From Flavobacterium micromati (GTDB taxonomy: Bacteria; Bacteroidota; Bacteroidia; Flavobacteriales; Flavobacteriaceae), in contig NZ_FQWF01000012.1 of the NCBI RefSeq assembly GCF_900129585.1, positions 1 through 64,000 of the forward strand: a stretch of 64,000 bases of DNA, given 5' to 3'. A program made the position numbers and the translations under genes. Shown in pieces: positions 47,169-55,991 of the stretch. The notes beneath the pieces are model-generated. The model worked only from the letters and a program-made list of their open reading frames with translations, made no database searches and was not told the DNA's origin. Numbering within the stretch: the stretch's first letter is position 1; every line of letters starts with the position of its first letter.

Positions 47169-49760
47169 TTAAAGATTATATTTGATTCCTATTATTAAAT
47201 AATTTAAAGATGCATTACGAACTAGGTTTGAAACTAATCCGTTTTGAAGTGATAGTTGGGAATTGAATGCTGTGTTGTCGATAAAAGCGAATAGCTCCTC
47301 TAGGTGTCTACCGTCCAGACTTAAAATCATTTTCCCAATTGTATAAGTCATATTGAAATTAATATTGAAGCGTTTGAATACTTCTTCATTCAGTACGTTA
47401 TACTCTTGAATAAAGGACAATTTTGAGTACCATTTTTCATTTTTGACCATTAATGCTAATGAATTGTTAAGGAAAGTGGATTTGAAAGCAAAATCATCAA
47501 TAATATCTTCATTATAGGTAAACCGTGATGATATTCTGAAATTGAAAAGATTTTTCGAAATCGATTCAATTTTTAATGAGGGAGATATACCCTCTGAAAA
47601 AGCCGTTAGCCCATTTTGGTCAATCTGAATATTTGATTTTTTTACTTTTGCTTGAAAGTCAAGTTTGATAGGATAGTTTTGCTGTAAAAAGGTTTTAGAG
47701 AAACTACCGTTTAATTGATAGCTCTCCGAGATGTCTGTGGCAAAATAGGATAAGGTGGTAATTCCGTTTTCCTGAGCCACAAAACCCTTGGCAAGTTCAT
47801 TTCGAGCATCATCATATGCCAATGCCATAGAGAAAGTCGTTCCGTCAAATAAGTTGTTGTAATTGTATCCAATTTCCAGATGATCGACCCTGCCGAGAAT
47901 CGAGGGCAATTCAAGGTTACCTATTACAACTTGGTTGAAGGGCTGTATCGTATTTATTCCAGATTCCAAATCATTGAACACGGCTTTACGGCGATAGTCA
48001 AAAAAGAGGCGATTTAACCTGCTTTCGTAATTTAGATTGAACTCAATAGGATAGAACAAACGGGAACTATTCTGAAAACTAGAAACCTCTGTTTTCAGGG
48101 TGTTGATACCTATTTTAAATTCGTAATCAAATTTTTTAAAAATATTGTCCCCGTAAAATGCCAATGAGGTTGAGTAATCGTTGATGTGTCTTTTAATTTG
48201 TGTGGTCGGTGTGAATTCAATATCAATTTTCTCGTTTACACCCTTAAAGTCGCTGGAAATGGACGGCATAAAATAATTTGAAAGCTTCATATCCACATCA
48301 AAGGAGAAGGTCAAATCTTGTTTTTTGAATTTATTTTTCTGATCTTCTGAATTTATAATTACATCGTCATTCACGCTGAACCCATTGAATAATCTATCAA
48401 ATTCATAAAAACCGCTAAAGGCCGTCTTAATAATTATACTTTTCGATAACTTACTGGCCAATCCAAACTTTCCAAAATTTGCTAGCACATTATTATCGTT
48501 TTTTGCAAGTGTGCTGCTCTTTCTGTTTTCTTGGATCAGTTGATTTTCTGAACTATTGGTGTTTTCAACATTTGTAAAATTGGAGTGAAAATCAAATGAT
48601 GCTATGGTATTAGTAGAAATTTTTGTACTAGCGGACAACAACGCAATAATAGCATTAGATCTATAAATGCCTTCGATTTCGCTTCTGAGCAATGCCCTGT
48701 TATCAACGGTTGTTAAACTTTTGAAAAGGCTCTCGGTTCTGTTGGGAGCTATATGGTATATAGTTCCTGATATTTTTAGGTTAGATGTTTGTTTCCTAAA
48801 AGTCAGATCACTAGTTGTTAAGAAGTCCTTGGCCAAGTTTTCATTGGAAGAAAACAATGTGTTCAACCCTTGTATCATATATGGAGAAAGCGGTTGGCCA
48901 TTTCCGATGAGCTTGTTTATTTCATCATAGTTAAAAGAAATATCCCCAATATTATTCGTGTTCGTTCTTAAAAATGTATTTATGTTCTTGGAAAAAAGAA
49001 ATAACCTGCCATAAAAGGAATACTTGGCATCAATGCCATATTTTGCCGTTACTGAACCAGTTAGAATATTTTGGTTTAGATTGGAAGTAGCGATATTAAG
49101 AACGCTTTCTTGGCTTTCCTTGAAATTCAGGGTAAAATCTCCTTGGTAATTATTAATTACACTTATACCTTCAATTATTTTTTTCTCTATACTTTCAAGT
49201 GCTATTGTATTTTGATTTATGAAAGAAGCTTTGTTGTTAACTAAAATTTTCTCAATTGCCTTTCCATTATAAATGATACTCCCATTATCGCCTATCTTGA
49301 AATTGGGTATTTTCTCTAGAATTTCCTTCAAATTATTATCTTCGAAAAGATTCAGCTTTTCCAGATCCAAATTAACCGTGTCCTTCGGGATGTTGGGAGA
49401 AATCAATATTATTTCGTCCAATTGATTTACATTTTCCGTTAACTTAAAGTTGATAGTTAATTTATCTTTGGAAGCCTGGGCAGACGTAATGGTGTGATAA
49501 GTTGTAATATATCTAGGTTGACTTACTTCTAAGAAATACCCGTGCATAGTTTTTTTGTTTAGCTTATAGGCTCCAATTTCGTTGGTTGTGGTATATCCGA
49601 TTATGGTACTGTCTTGTTCGTATAAAACTATTGTTGCGCCAGCCACAGGGTCATCTTGCAAATTGCTCACGAGGCCTGCTATTTCAAACGTTTGCCCGAA
49701 AACTACTGACAGTGGTAGAAGTAGAAAGAAAATGACGATGTGTGATAAAACAAGCTTCAT
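47169..49760 (-). CDS. Outer-membrane beta-barrel receptor with carboxypeptidase-like N-terminal domain
   Basis: 863 residues with a signal peptide (MKLVLSHIVIFFLLLPLSVV). A CarboxypepD_reg-like beta domain covers ~25-115 (AGLVSNLQDDPVAGATIVLY), then a plug-like segment (~140-230, LKEILEKIPNFKIGDNGSII) and a long barrel with many FDFHSNF-type beta strands. It is shorter in the plug than classical TonB receptors, and TonB dependence is inferred. It pairs with the GLPGLI gene downstream. A palindrome matching the padR operator lies upstream at 49789-49809, so it is probably PadR-regulated. Confidence 0.88.
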   Translation of the reverse strand: MKLVLSHIVIFFLLLPLSVVFGQTFEIAGLVSNLQDDPVAGATIVLYEQDSTIIGYTTTNEIGAYKLNKKTMHGYFLEVSQPRYITTYHTITSAQASKDKLTINFKLTENVNQLDEIILISPNIPKDTVNLDLEKLNLFEDNNLKEILEKIPNFKIGDNGSIIYNGKAIEKILVNNKASFINQNTIALESIEKKIIEGISVINNYQGDFTLNFKESQESVLNIATSNLNQNILTGSVTAKYGIDAKYSFYGRLFLFSKNINTFLRTNTNNIGDISFNYDEINKLIGNGQPLSPYMIQGLNTLFSSNENLAKDFLTTSDLTFRKQTSNLKISGTIYHIAPNRTESLFKSLTTVDNRALLRSEIEGIYRSNAIIALLSASTKISTNTIASFDFHSNFTNVENTNSSENQLIQENRKSSTLAKNDNNVLANFGKFGLASKLSKSIIIKTAFSGFYEFDRLFNGFSVNDDVIINSEDQKNKFKKQDLTFSFDVDMKLSNYFMPSISSDFKGVNEKIDIEFTPTTQIKRHINDYSTSLAFYGDNIFKKFDYEFKIGINTLKTEVSSFQNSSRLFYPIEFNLNYESRLNRLFFDYRRKAVFNDLESGINTIQPFNQVVIGNLELPSILGRVDHLEIGYNYNNLFDGTTFSMALAYDDARNELAKGFVAQENGITTLSYFATDISESYQLNGSFSKTFLQQNYPIKLDFQAKVKKSNIQIDQNGLTAFSEGISPSLKIESISKNLFNFRISSRFTYNEDIIDDFAFKSTFLNNSLALMVKNEKWYSKLSFIQEYNVLNEEVFKRFNINFNMTYTIGKMILSLDGRHLEELFAFIDNTAFNSQLSLQNGLVSNLVRNASLNYLIIGIKYNL

Positions 49761-49788
49761 AAATTTAACTATTATTTTTTATTACATT

Positions 49789-49809
49789 ATACATTGTATA
49801 ACGATGTAT
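49789..49809. promoter_or_regulatory. Putative PadR operator O2, upstream of the receptor-GLPGLI-ABC genes
   Basis: Arms ATACAT (49789-49794) and ATGTAT (49804-49809) with a 9-base centre. Over 21 positions it agrees with O1 at 50751-50771 in 17. It sits 29 bases upstream of the receptor ATG, after the HAAS gene. No clean -7 motif is visible, so the exact promoter is unclear. Confidence 0.6.
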
Positions 49810-49823
49810 TTAGATAAAAAAAG

Positions 49824-50399
49824 CTATTTCCTTTTCATAGCCTTTAACAAAAATGTAATTAACAGATACAATAGCACCATACTAATTAACAGAACGGGTA
49901 TAAACCAACTCCCTAATACCTCAATATCCCCCGGTCCGACATCGAGAATTCCTAGAGCAACGAACTTACCATCATTAATGTAGAGTCCAACTTGAGTTCC
50001 ATATAAAATCTTTGTTATTATTAAAAACAAAAATGAGAATAAACATAGGTATAGTAAAGCGAAAAGTGAATAAACAAAGCCATTACCTATGTTCAGGAAA
50101 ATTGCCTGGAAAATATGTTTAGGGTTGAACGTTTTGGTAGCCTGTATTAACTTTCGCTCTGCAACTAAAGGCTTTAAAAACACTTCCGGATCGCCTAAAT
50201 TTTGGGTAATCTGTAACAAACGTTCGACCTCACTCTTATGTCCGTAACTTTGGAGTCCTTCGTAGATATGACTGTTGTATTCCATAAGTAAATCAATTTT
50301 ATCACTTTTCGGCAAAACAGAAAGGGTTCTGTCAATTCTTCTGATATAACTGTGGTATATCTTTTCAGCTGATTTATCTTGAAAATTTATTTTTTTCAT
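49824..50399 (-). CDS. HAAS-domain membrane protein (DUF1700-like), PadR partner
   Basis: 191 residues. The first ~75 form a HAAS-type cytoplasmic helical domain (LMEYNSHIYEGLQSYG), the rest two or three membrane helices (SLFALLYLCLFSFLFLIITK; SWFIPVLLISMVLLYLLITF). Proteins of this kind are almost always encoded beside PadR regulators and are thought to sense the membrane or act as a partner in signalling. Its start overlaps the padR stop by one base. It should act at the inner membrane; the mechanism is unknown. Confidence 0.82.
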   Translation of the reverse strand: MKKINFQDKSAEKIYHSYIRRIDRTLSVLPKSDKIDLLMEYNSHIYEGLQSYGHKSEVERLLQITQNLGDPEVFLKPLVAERKLIQATKTFNPKHIFQAIFLNIGNGFVYSLFALLYLCLFSFLFLIITKILYGTQVGLYINDGKFVALGILDVGPGDIEVLGSWFIPVLLISMVLLYLLITFLLKAMKRK

Positions 50400-50731
50400 T
50401 AAATTATTTTATCGATTGACTCTTCTAGCTTCTTCCAATATTCAACCATTATCTTTAATGTTGAAATCCCATTGCCAGTAAGTTTATAATACTTTCGCGG
50501 AATTCCAGATTCTTGTTCTACCCATTTGGAGCTGACAAGATTTTCCTTTTTCAGCCTGTTCATCAATGGGTAGAGCGTCCCTTCAGCTATTTGAATATCC
50601 GTGAGCCTTCTTGTCTGCTCCATAAGTTCGAAACCATAATACTCGTTATCTCGAAGTATGTTCAGGAGTATAAAAGCTAAAGTGCCTTTTTTTACCTGAG
50701 ACTCCCATCTTCTGACAAAATCGTCTTCCAT
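50399..50731 (-). CDS. PadR-family transcriptional repressor
   Basis: 110 residues, single PadR winged helix: GTLAFILLNIL, then YGFELMEQTRRL, the recognition region EGTLYPLMNRLKKENLV and a C-terminal dimer helix. It lacks the longer C-terminal part of PadR subfamily 1. A palindrome covers its own -33 region, so it should repress itself. The ATG at 50731 lies five bases after the -7 box, so the message may be leaderless. It very likely controls the island genes through O1 and O2. Confidence 0.9.
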   Translation of the reverse strand: MEDDFVRRWESQVKKGTLAFILLNILRDNEYYGFELMEQTRRLTDIQIAEGTLYPLMNRLKKENLVSSKWVEQESGIPRKYYKLTGNGISTLKIMVEYWKKLEESIDKII

Positions 50732-50735
50732 TTCA

Positions 50736-50774
50736 CAAATATAATACTTTATACATTGTTATACAATGTATAAA
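50736..50774 (-). promoter_or_regulatory. padR promoter with overlapping operator O1
   Basis: On the minus strand, TTG (50766-50764) and TATATTTG (50743-50736) are spaced by 20 bases, a good Bacteroidetes sigma-A promoter. A palindrome with perfect 11-base arms tttatacattg (50748-50758) and caatgtataaa (50764-50774) covers the -33 element and the spacer, which is where a repressor would block it. Confidence 0.72.
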
Positions 50775-50791
50775 GGTGTTTTTTTTATTTA

Positions 50792-51706
50792 CTATTTATG
50801 AAGAATTAATCGCCCTTTTCCAAATAAAATCGATTCTATTCTTTTAAATGACTTACTTAAACTATAATAATGCCCAAAAGCAATTAAGTTTAACACTATC
50901 ATTATGGCTCCGAACATATAAAACTTCATTAGAACTGCTATACAAACATGTAATAAAAGAATTACACCAAGCATCCAATTGCGAATTTTAGGAACAAAAA
51001 TTAAAAAGGGGTATAACAATTCTATCAAAACAGCAAAAGATAGTACCTTATATATCATTGGATATTCAGCAAGTACATTTGCAATCCCAATAAATTCCGG
51101 AGAAAATCTATTTATGACAAACCATACTGCATTTCCATCAAACCAATCCATGCCAAGTGTCTTGCCAAATCCTACAAAGAAGTAAACAAGGCATAAATGT
51201 ATTTAGACGAACCGAATTGTAAAGCTGTATAACAAACTACCATATTTGACATTCAAAATTGTACTTAAGTTAAACATAACGTTCACAAACAATAAGAATG
51301 AAATAAAGTAGTCCGCACCGTATGAAAAAAGATAGCTAGAATTAATTAGTATTAAATGTCCAATCCATGACACTAAAGAAAAAACAAGGGGCTTGTATCG
51401 TAAAAAAACCAGTATGAAGCTTAACAGATAAATCGAGAATAAGGCTAGTATGATTGTGTTCTCACGAAAGTTTAAAAATTGCAGGCTTTCTGTAATCCAT
51501 GAAATCCTTGGCTGATACCATTCTATGAACTTATCATTGATTTCTTTTTGAACAAAACCATCGCTACTGAATATTTCGTACATATCAGGGGAAATCATGG
51601 TAATGTTAATAATGCAATAAATACAAATAGCCCTTATATAATGGATTTTCTTCCCAAAATGTTCACTACTCTCAAATAAGAATTTGTTCAGTTTAGTAGT
51701 TGTCAT
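50792..51706 (-). pseudogene. HTTM/SdpB-like membrane protein, interrupted by an in-frame TAA
   Basis: 304 codons from 51706. Read through, it has many membrane segments and HTTM motifs: VGFGKTLGMDWFDG and the preceding IHLCLVYFF segment. HTTM is the domain of vitamin-K carboxylase-like proteins and of SdpB, which helps mature the Bacillus SDP toxin. The two halves (51203-51706; 50792-51151) are in the same frame, separated only by TAA at 51203-51205, between SFTIRFV and IHLCLVYFF. Homologues I recall have Gln there, so one C-to-T change (CAA to TAA) explains it. It starts two bases after the preceding partner gene's stop. It is likely inactive unless the stop is a sequence error. Confidence 0.72.
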
Positions 51707-51708
51707 AA

Positions 51709-52096
51709 TTAACTTCTGTTTTTTCTGCTTACAGTATAACCGTGTATTTTTTCATTTACAACATTGTAACCATTTTTTTCTAGGTCTTGCAATGATTTGA
51801 ATTTGTAGAAATCAAAGTACACATCGATTTTATCAATTTCATTATAATGGGTAAAATACCATTTGGAAAAAGATTTCAATATTGTATTCCTAAATTCATT
51901 GTCCTTGAAGTTCGATTCAAAAAAGAAACGCGCGGTTTTAAACTTTAAAGCAGTTTCATAGGAACTTAGTGGAATGTCTATCTGTTTCCCATTGGCCATA
52001 AATACTAAATTCATGTATTCATTGGACACATTGGGAGAAAAAAAGGAATATCCCCTATTGGTTCCTAAAAAAGAGGAATGAAACTTTAGTAAGGGT
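51709..52096 (-). pseudogene. SdpA-like partner protein, 5' end cut by the direct repeat
   Basis: The shortest reading is 106 residues from a GTG at 52029. The frame is open further upstream and adds a plausible protein segment (PLLKFHSSFLG, then TNRGYSFFSPNVS), until the sequence enters the 49-base direct repeat at 52097, where the frame continues only as repeat peptide (KSSAVEIT). The natural start and probably a membrane anchor are missing. 'SFFSP' and its place next to the HTTM gene suggest an SdpA-like partner; this is context, not a firm homology. It ends two bases before the HTTM gene start. Confidence 0.55.
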
Positions 52097-52145
52097 CTCG
52101 TAATCTCGACTGCGCTCGATTTGACAAAAATAGGATAGTTGTACC
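52097..52145 (+). repeat. Right direct repeat of the PadR island (partial copy R3)
   Basis: 49 bases with 46 identical to 43589-43637. It begins with ctcgtaatctcgactgcgct and ends with agttgtacc. It is immediately followed by a full repeat copy (R4), so the island right edge lies in a tandem pair. Confidence 0.8.
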
Positions 52146-52308
52146 ATTTATGTTTTGAATTTTTAGCTAAAAAGAATTGAAAATTGTCAGGTCGAGCGTC
52201 TTGGCATGATAATAATGAAACACGAAACGTTATTTGTAAGTCGCTCTTAATCCCGACTGCGCTCGATTTGACAAAATTAGGACAGTAATTTCAAAGACTA
52301 TTTGGTAC
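52145..52308 (+). repeat. Dispersed repeat R (copy R4)
   Basis: Full-length copy aligned with 43490-43637 and with the reverse complement of 24001-24137. Landmarks are catttatgttttgaattt at the start, acgaaacgttatttgtaag in the middle and cagtaatttcaaagactat at the end. The rest of 52309-52532 has no gene I can support. Confidence 0.7.
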
Positions 52309-52532
52309 AAGCTTCCAATTAGAGTAATTCTAATACATTAATATTTGATTTGAATTTTTTGTTCATCTGAAGTTGGAGCCTTTCAAGAGAATATATGCAT
52401 AACGCGGAAAGGAAATTGATAGTAAGAATGATAACCTTCAACTTTGAGTTTACCGAAATATACTTGTGCAATCCAGATTATTTGCAAATAAAATAAGTTC
52501 TAAACATTCTAATTTGACAGCTCGATTATTTT

Positions 52533-52564
52533 TTGTTTTCATTAGAGTCTTTTTCATAATTTTG
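52533..52564 (+). promoter_or_regulatory. Promoter of the DUF6265-like lipoprotein gene
   Basis: TTG at 52533-52535 and TAATTTTG at 52557-52564, with 21 bases between, form a good Bacteroidetes promoter. The leader to the ATG at 52601 would be about 30 bases. Confidence 0.6.
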
Positions 52565-52600
52565 CATCGCTTTCAAAATAATAGTTAGCACACCATCCAG

Positions 52601-53080
52601 ATGAAAAATACTATCGTTGTTTCTTTAATTGTCCTTAGTTTTGTAGCTTGTAAAGATGCTAGCGCTGGGGAAAAAGATAAAATTAACCAAGCAAAAGACT
52701 TACTGGGAAACTGGGAAAATAAATCAGCTGACGGAACGCTTACTGAATCGTGGACGAAAGTAAATGATAGCACTTATCATGGTAGCTCTTATTTTATTAA
52801 AAATAAAGATACGCTACATTTTGAAGCGATAACGCTGCAGCAAAAAGCGGAAGAATTGACGTATCAATCTATTACAAAAGGACAAAAAAACGATAAGCCG
52901 GTTACTTTTAATCTTAAAGTTCTAGAAGAAAAGCAACTCGTTTTTGAAAATTTAAAAAATGATTATCCTCAAAAAATCATTTACAAGCAATTGTCAAAAA
53001 ATAATGTGATTCTTGAAATTTCAGGCATTCAGCATGGTAAACCAAGTGCTGAAAAATATACAATGGTAAAATTAAAATAA
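52601..53080 (+). CDS. DUF6265-like lipoprotein
   Basis: 159 residues with a lipoprotein signal (SFVAC, Cys17) and a compact beta-strand domain opening with DLLGNWENKSADGTL and SWTKVNDSTYHG, as in DUF6265 proteins. This fold resembles calycin-type lipid- or ligand-binding barrels, but no ligand is known. Outer-membrane, periplasm-facing location is expected. It is a single gene, with 420 bases of gene-free sequence after it that contain only a dispersed repeat. Confidence 0.82.
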   Translation: MKNTIVVSLIVLSFVACKDASAGEKDKINQAKDLLGNWENKSADGTLTESWTKVNDSTYHGSSYFIKNKDTLHFEAITLQQKAEELTYQSITKGQKNDKPVTFNLKVLEEKQLVFENLKNDYPQKIIYKQLSKNNVILEISGIQHGKPSAEKYTMVKLK

Positions 53081-53307
53081 ATTGTTTGTACTTTTTGTCA
53101 AAAAATAATACCAAAACTTAATTTTCAAAAAGACACGAATTATAAAAATTATCATGAACTTTTTTAAAAAATATTTCTGACTTTAAGTAAACAAAATATT
53201 TTCTTATGCTTGTGAAAATAATTGCTTCTAGATCGTCAAATTTAGAAAAATTCTTAAAGAATTCATTTTTATTTCTAAGATTTAGTCCTGAAATTAAGTC
53301 GCGATAA

Positions 53308-53375
53308 TTAGCCCTGATTGAAGTGGCATCCTCGAAGCGCAGCGAAGAGATACAGCGTAAAGCAGGACGAATCGT
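53308..53375. repeat. Dispersed Flavobacterium-type repeat (tagccctgattgaag class)
   Basis: This reads tagccctgattgaagtggca, then a tcgaagcgcagcgaaga palindromic middle, then agcaggacgaatcg. It is the best match to the 28101 copy at both ends. Apart from this copy and the topB upstream sequence, 53081-53501 holds nothing I can identify. Confidence 0.65.
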
Positions 53376-53501
53376 CACCGAATAAATAACTTTTCTGCTC
53401 CTAAAAAAACCTAAAAAATATATTTCGTTTATAACTCACCATGATTTACACTCGATTTCAATTTCTAATATGGTACTTTGCGACATTAAACAAATGATAA
53501 A

Positions 53502-55820
53502 ATGAAGGTTTGTATTGCTGAAAAACCAAGTGTTGCGCGTGAAATTGCTTCTGTTTTAGGTGCAAATACCAAGCACGATGGCTATTTTGAAGGCAATGGT
53601 TATGTAGTGACCTATACTTTTGGGCATTTATGTACTTTGAAAGAACCTAATGATTACAAAGCGCATTGGAAAAGTTGGGATTTAAACAACTTGCCAATGC
53701 TACCTGATAAGTTTGAAACTAAAGTCGTCGCGAATTCTGGCATCCAAAAGCAATTCAAAATCATAAAAAGCCTATTTGACAAAGCTAACTTAGTCATCAA
53801 CTGCGGGGATGCTGGACAAGAAGGCGAACTGATTCAACGCTGGGTGATGAACGAAGCAAAGTACAAGGGCGAGGTAAAACGCTTGTGGATTTCATCTCTG
53901 ACGACCGAAGCCATAAAAGAGGGTTTTGAAAACTTAAAACCATCTTCTAATTATGATAATTTATACTATGCCGGATTTTCGAGAGCCATAGGTGACTGGT
54001 TACTTGGGATGAATGCAACGCGACTGTACACGGTAAAACATGGCGGATACAAACAAGTTTTGTCAGTGGGAAGAGTGCAAACGCCAACACTAGCAATGGT
54101 TGTAGATCGATTTAAGGAAATCGAAAATTTCAAACCTCAACCGTATTGGGAATTACAAACTCTATATCGAGATATTCTTTTTAACTACGAGGAAGGACGT
54201 TTTTTAAAGAAAGAAGATGGCGAACTCTTAGCTGACAAAGTCAAAGAAAGTGAATTCGAAATTGTCTCCGTCGAAAAAAAGAATGGCAATGAGTTTGCAC
54301 CAAAATTGTTTGACTTAACAGGATTGCAGGTTTATTGCAATACAAAATTTGGCTTTTCGGCGGATGAAACACTAAAAATTGCACAAACACTATACGAACA
54401 GAAAGTGATTAGTTATCCAAGAGTCGATACGACTTTTTTACCAAATGATGTTTATCCAAAAGTAGCTGGGATTTTACAAAAGTTGACTAATTACGCTGAA
54501 TTAGTTCAACCGCTATTGACTAAAAAGATAAAAAAATCTCCAAAGGTATTTAATGATAAAAAAGTTACGGATCACCACGCGATTATTCCAACAGGTATTC
54601 AAAATAAGTTGCAATACAATCAGCAACTCGTATATGATATTATAACAAAGCGTTTTATTGCTGTGTTTTACGATGACTGTTTAGTGGCGAACACTACGGT
54701 TACAGGAAAAGCGGCTGATGTTGCTTTTAAAACTACTGGAAAAGAAATTTTGAAAAAGGGATTTCGAGTTGTTTTCGAGACTTCGACTGTTACCAGTACC
54801 AATAGTAAAGAAAAAGAAGCGGATATTTTACCCAGTTTTGTTGTTGGCGAAAAAGGCCCGCACCAACCTTCATTCTTAGAAAAAGAAACAAAACCGCCGA
54901 ATCAGTTTACAGAAGCTACGTTACTAAGAGCCATGGAAACGGCTGGTAAGCAAGTGGATGATGAGGATTTACGAGAACTGATGAAAGAAAATGGCATTGG
55001 ACGACCATCGACACGCGCAAATATTATTGAAACGCTTTTTAGGAGACAGTATATTATTCGAAATAAAAAGCAAGTTTTACCAACTCCCACGGGAATTAAG
55101 TTGATAGATACGATTCAAAATGATTTGGTTAAATCAGCTGAATTAACTGGAACCTGGGAAAAGCAACTGAAAGACATTGAAAAAGGAACCTATAGCGCCG
55201 CTGCTTTTATCAATAATATGAAGCTAATGGTAGAAGGATTAGTAGCTGACGTAAGAAGTGAAACTACACACGCTAATATTTCACACACTGAAAATGTTTA
55301 TAAAAAAGTAGTCATCGTTGAAAAAAAGAAGGTAGAGGGAATTTTGGCGCAAGCCTGTCCTAAATGTAAAAAAGCGAATCTAATCAAAGGAAAATCGGCT
55401 TTTGGATGCGCTAATTACAAGACGGGTTGTGACTTTATTTTACCTTATACGTTTGCAACAAAAAAAATATCAGAAAATCAGTATTTGCGTTTATTGCAAA
55501 AAGGCTCGACGGTTAATTTAAAAGACTTTAAAACAGATGCGGGACTTGTGGAAGGTTTGCTGCGCTTTGATCAGGATTTCAAAATTATATTGGAACCAAA
55601 AAAAACCACTTCTACTACTCCAATTAAAAAATCTGGATCCATTATGATTTGTCCTAAGTGTAAAAAAGGAACAATACTTAAAGGAAAAGCTGCGTATGGA
55701 TGTAGTAATTACAAATTAGGTTGCGATTTTAAAGTTGCATTTACTACGGTTCGAGAGAAATTAGCAGACAAAAAGCCAACTGAAGAATTAGTACACAATA
55801 TTCTCAAACAAAGTATTTAG
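53502..55820 (+). CDS. topB: DNA topoisomerase III
   Basis: 772 residues. A type IA topoisomerase that relaxes and decatenates DNA through a 5'-phosphotyrosine. The Toprim domain is at the start (MKVCIAEKPSVAREIASVLG; then INCGDAGQEGEL). The active tyrosine is Tyr305 in VISYPRVDTTFLP. The C-terminal part has two zinc-ribbon copies, CPKCKKANLIKGKSAFGC and CPKCKKGTILKGKAAYGC, each followed by an NYK-GCDF end, fitting TopB rather than TopA. The ATG at 53502 is well placed. It is a single gene. Confidence 0.96.
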   Translation: MKVCIAEKPSVAREIASVLGANTKHDGYFEGNGYVVTYTFGHLCTLKEPNDYKAHWKSWDLNNLPMLPDKFETKVVANSGIQKQFKIIKSLFDKANLVINCGDAGQEGELIQRWVMNEAKYKGEVKRLWISSLTTEAIKEGFENLKPSSNYDNLYYAGFSRAIGDWLLGMNATRLYTVKHGGYKQVLSVGRVQTPTLAMVVDRFKEIENFKPQPYWELQTLYRDILFNYEEGRFLKKEDGELLADKVKESEFEIVSVEKKNGNEFAPKLFDLTGLQVYCNTKFGFSADETLKIAQTLYEQKVISYPRVDTTFLPNDVYPKVAGILQKLTNYAELVQPLLTKKIKKSPKVFNDKKVTDHHAIIPTGIQNKLQYNQQLVYDIITKRFIAVFYDDCLVANTTVTGKAADVAFKTTGKEILKKGFRVVFETSTVTSTNSKEKEADILPSFVVGEKGPHQPSFLEKETKPPNQFTEATLLRAMETAGKQVDDEDLRELMKENGIGRPSTRANIIETLFRRQYIIRNKKQVLPTPTGIKLIDTIQNDLVKSAELTGTWEKQLKDIEKGTYSAAAFINNMKLMVEGLVADVRSETTHANISHTENVYKKVVIVEKKKVEGILAQACPKCKKANLIKGKSAFGCANYKTGCDFILPYTFATKKISENQYLRLLQKGSTVNLKDFKTDAGLVEGLLRFDQDFKIILEPKKTTSTTPIKKSGSIMICPKCKKGTILKGKAAYGCSNYKLGCDFKVAFTTVREKLADKKPTEELVHNILKQSI

Positions 55821-55991
55821 TGAGTAATCATTAATTATGAAAGTAAATTTAAGTTAAAAAATAGTAACTACGATGCCATTATTGACCTTCAACAAAGCCT
55901 ACATTGGCTTCTTACAAATTTAAAATGTTAAATCTTTAATTGCATTGTATTGACTTGTAATAATTTGATTCGTTTAAATTTTCATTATTAA

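Noticed and set aside
46420-49760. Polysaccharide-utilisation (SusC/SusD) pair
   Set aside because: The receptor partner is a GLPGLI protein, not a SusD lipoprotein, and no carbohydrate enzymes lie nearby.
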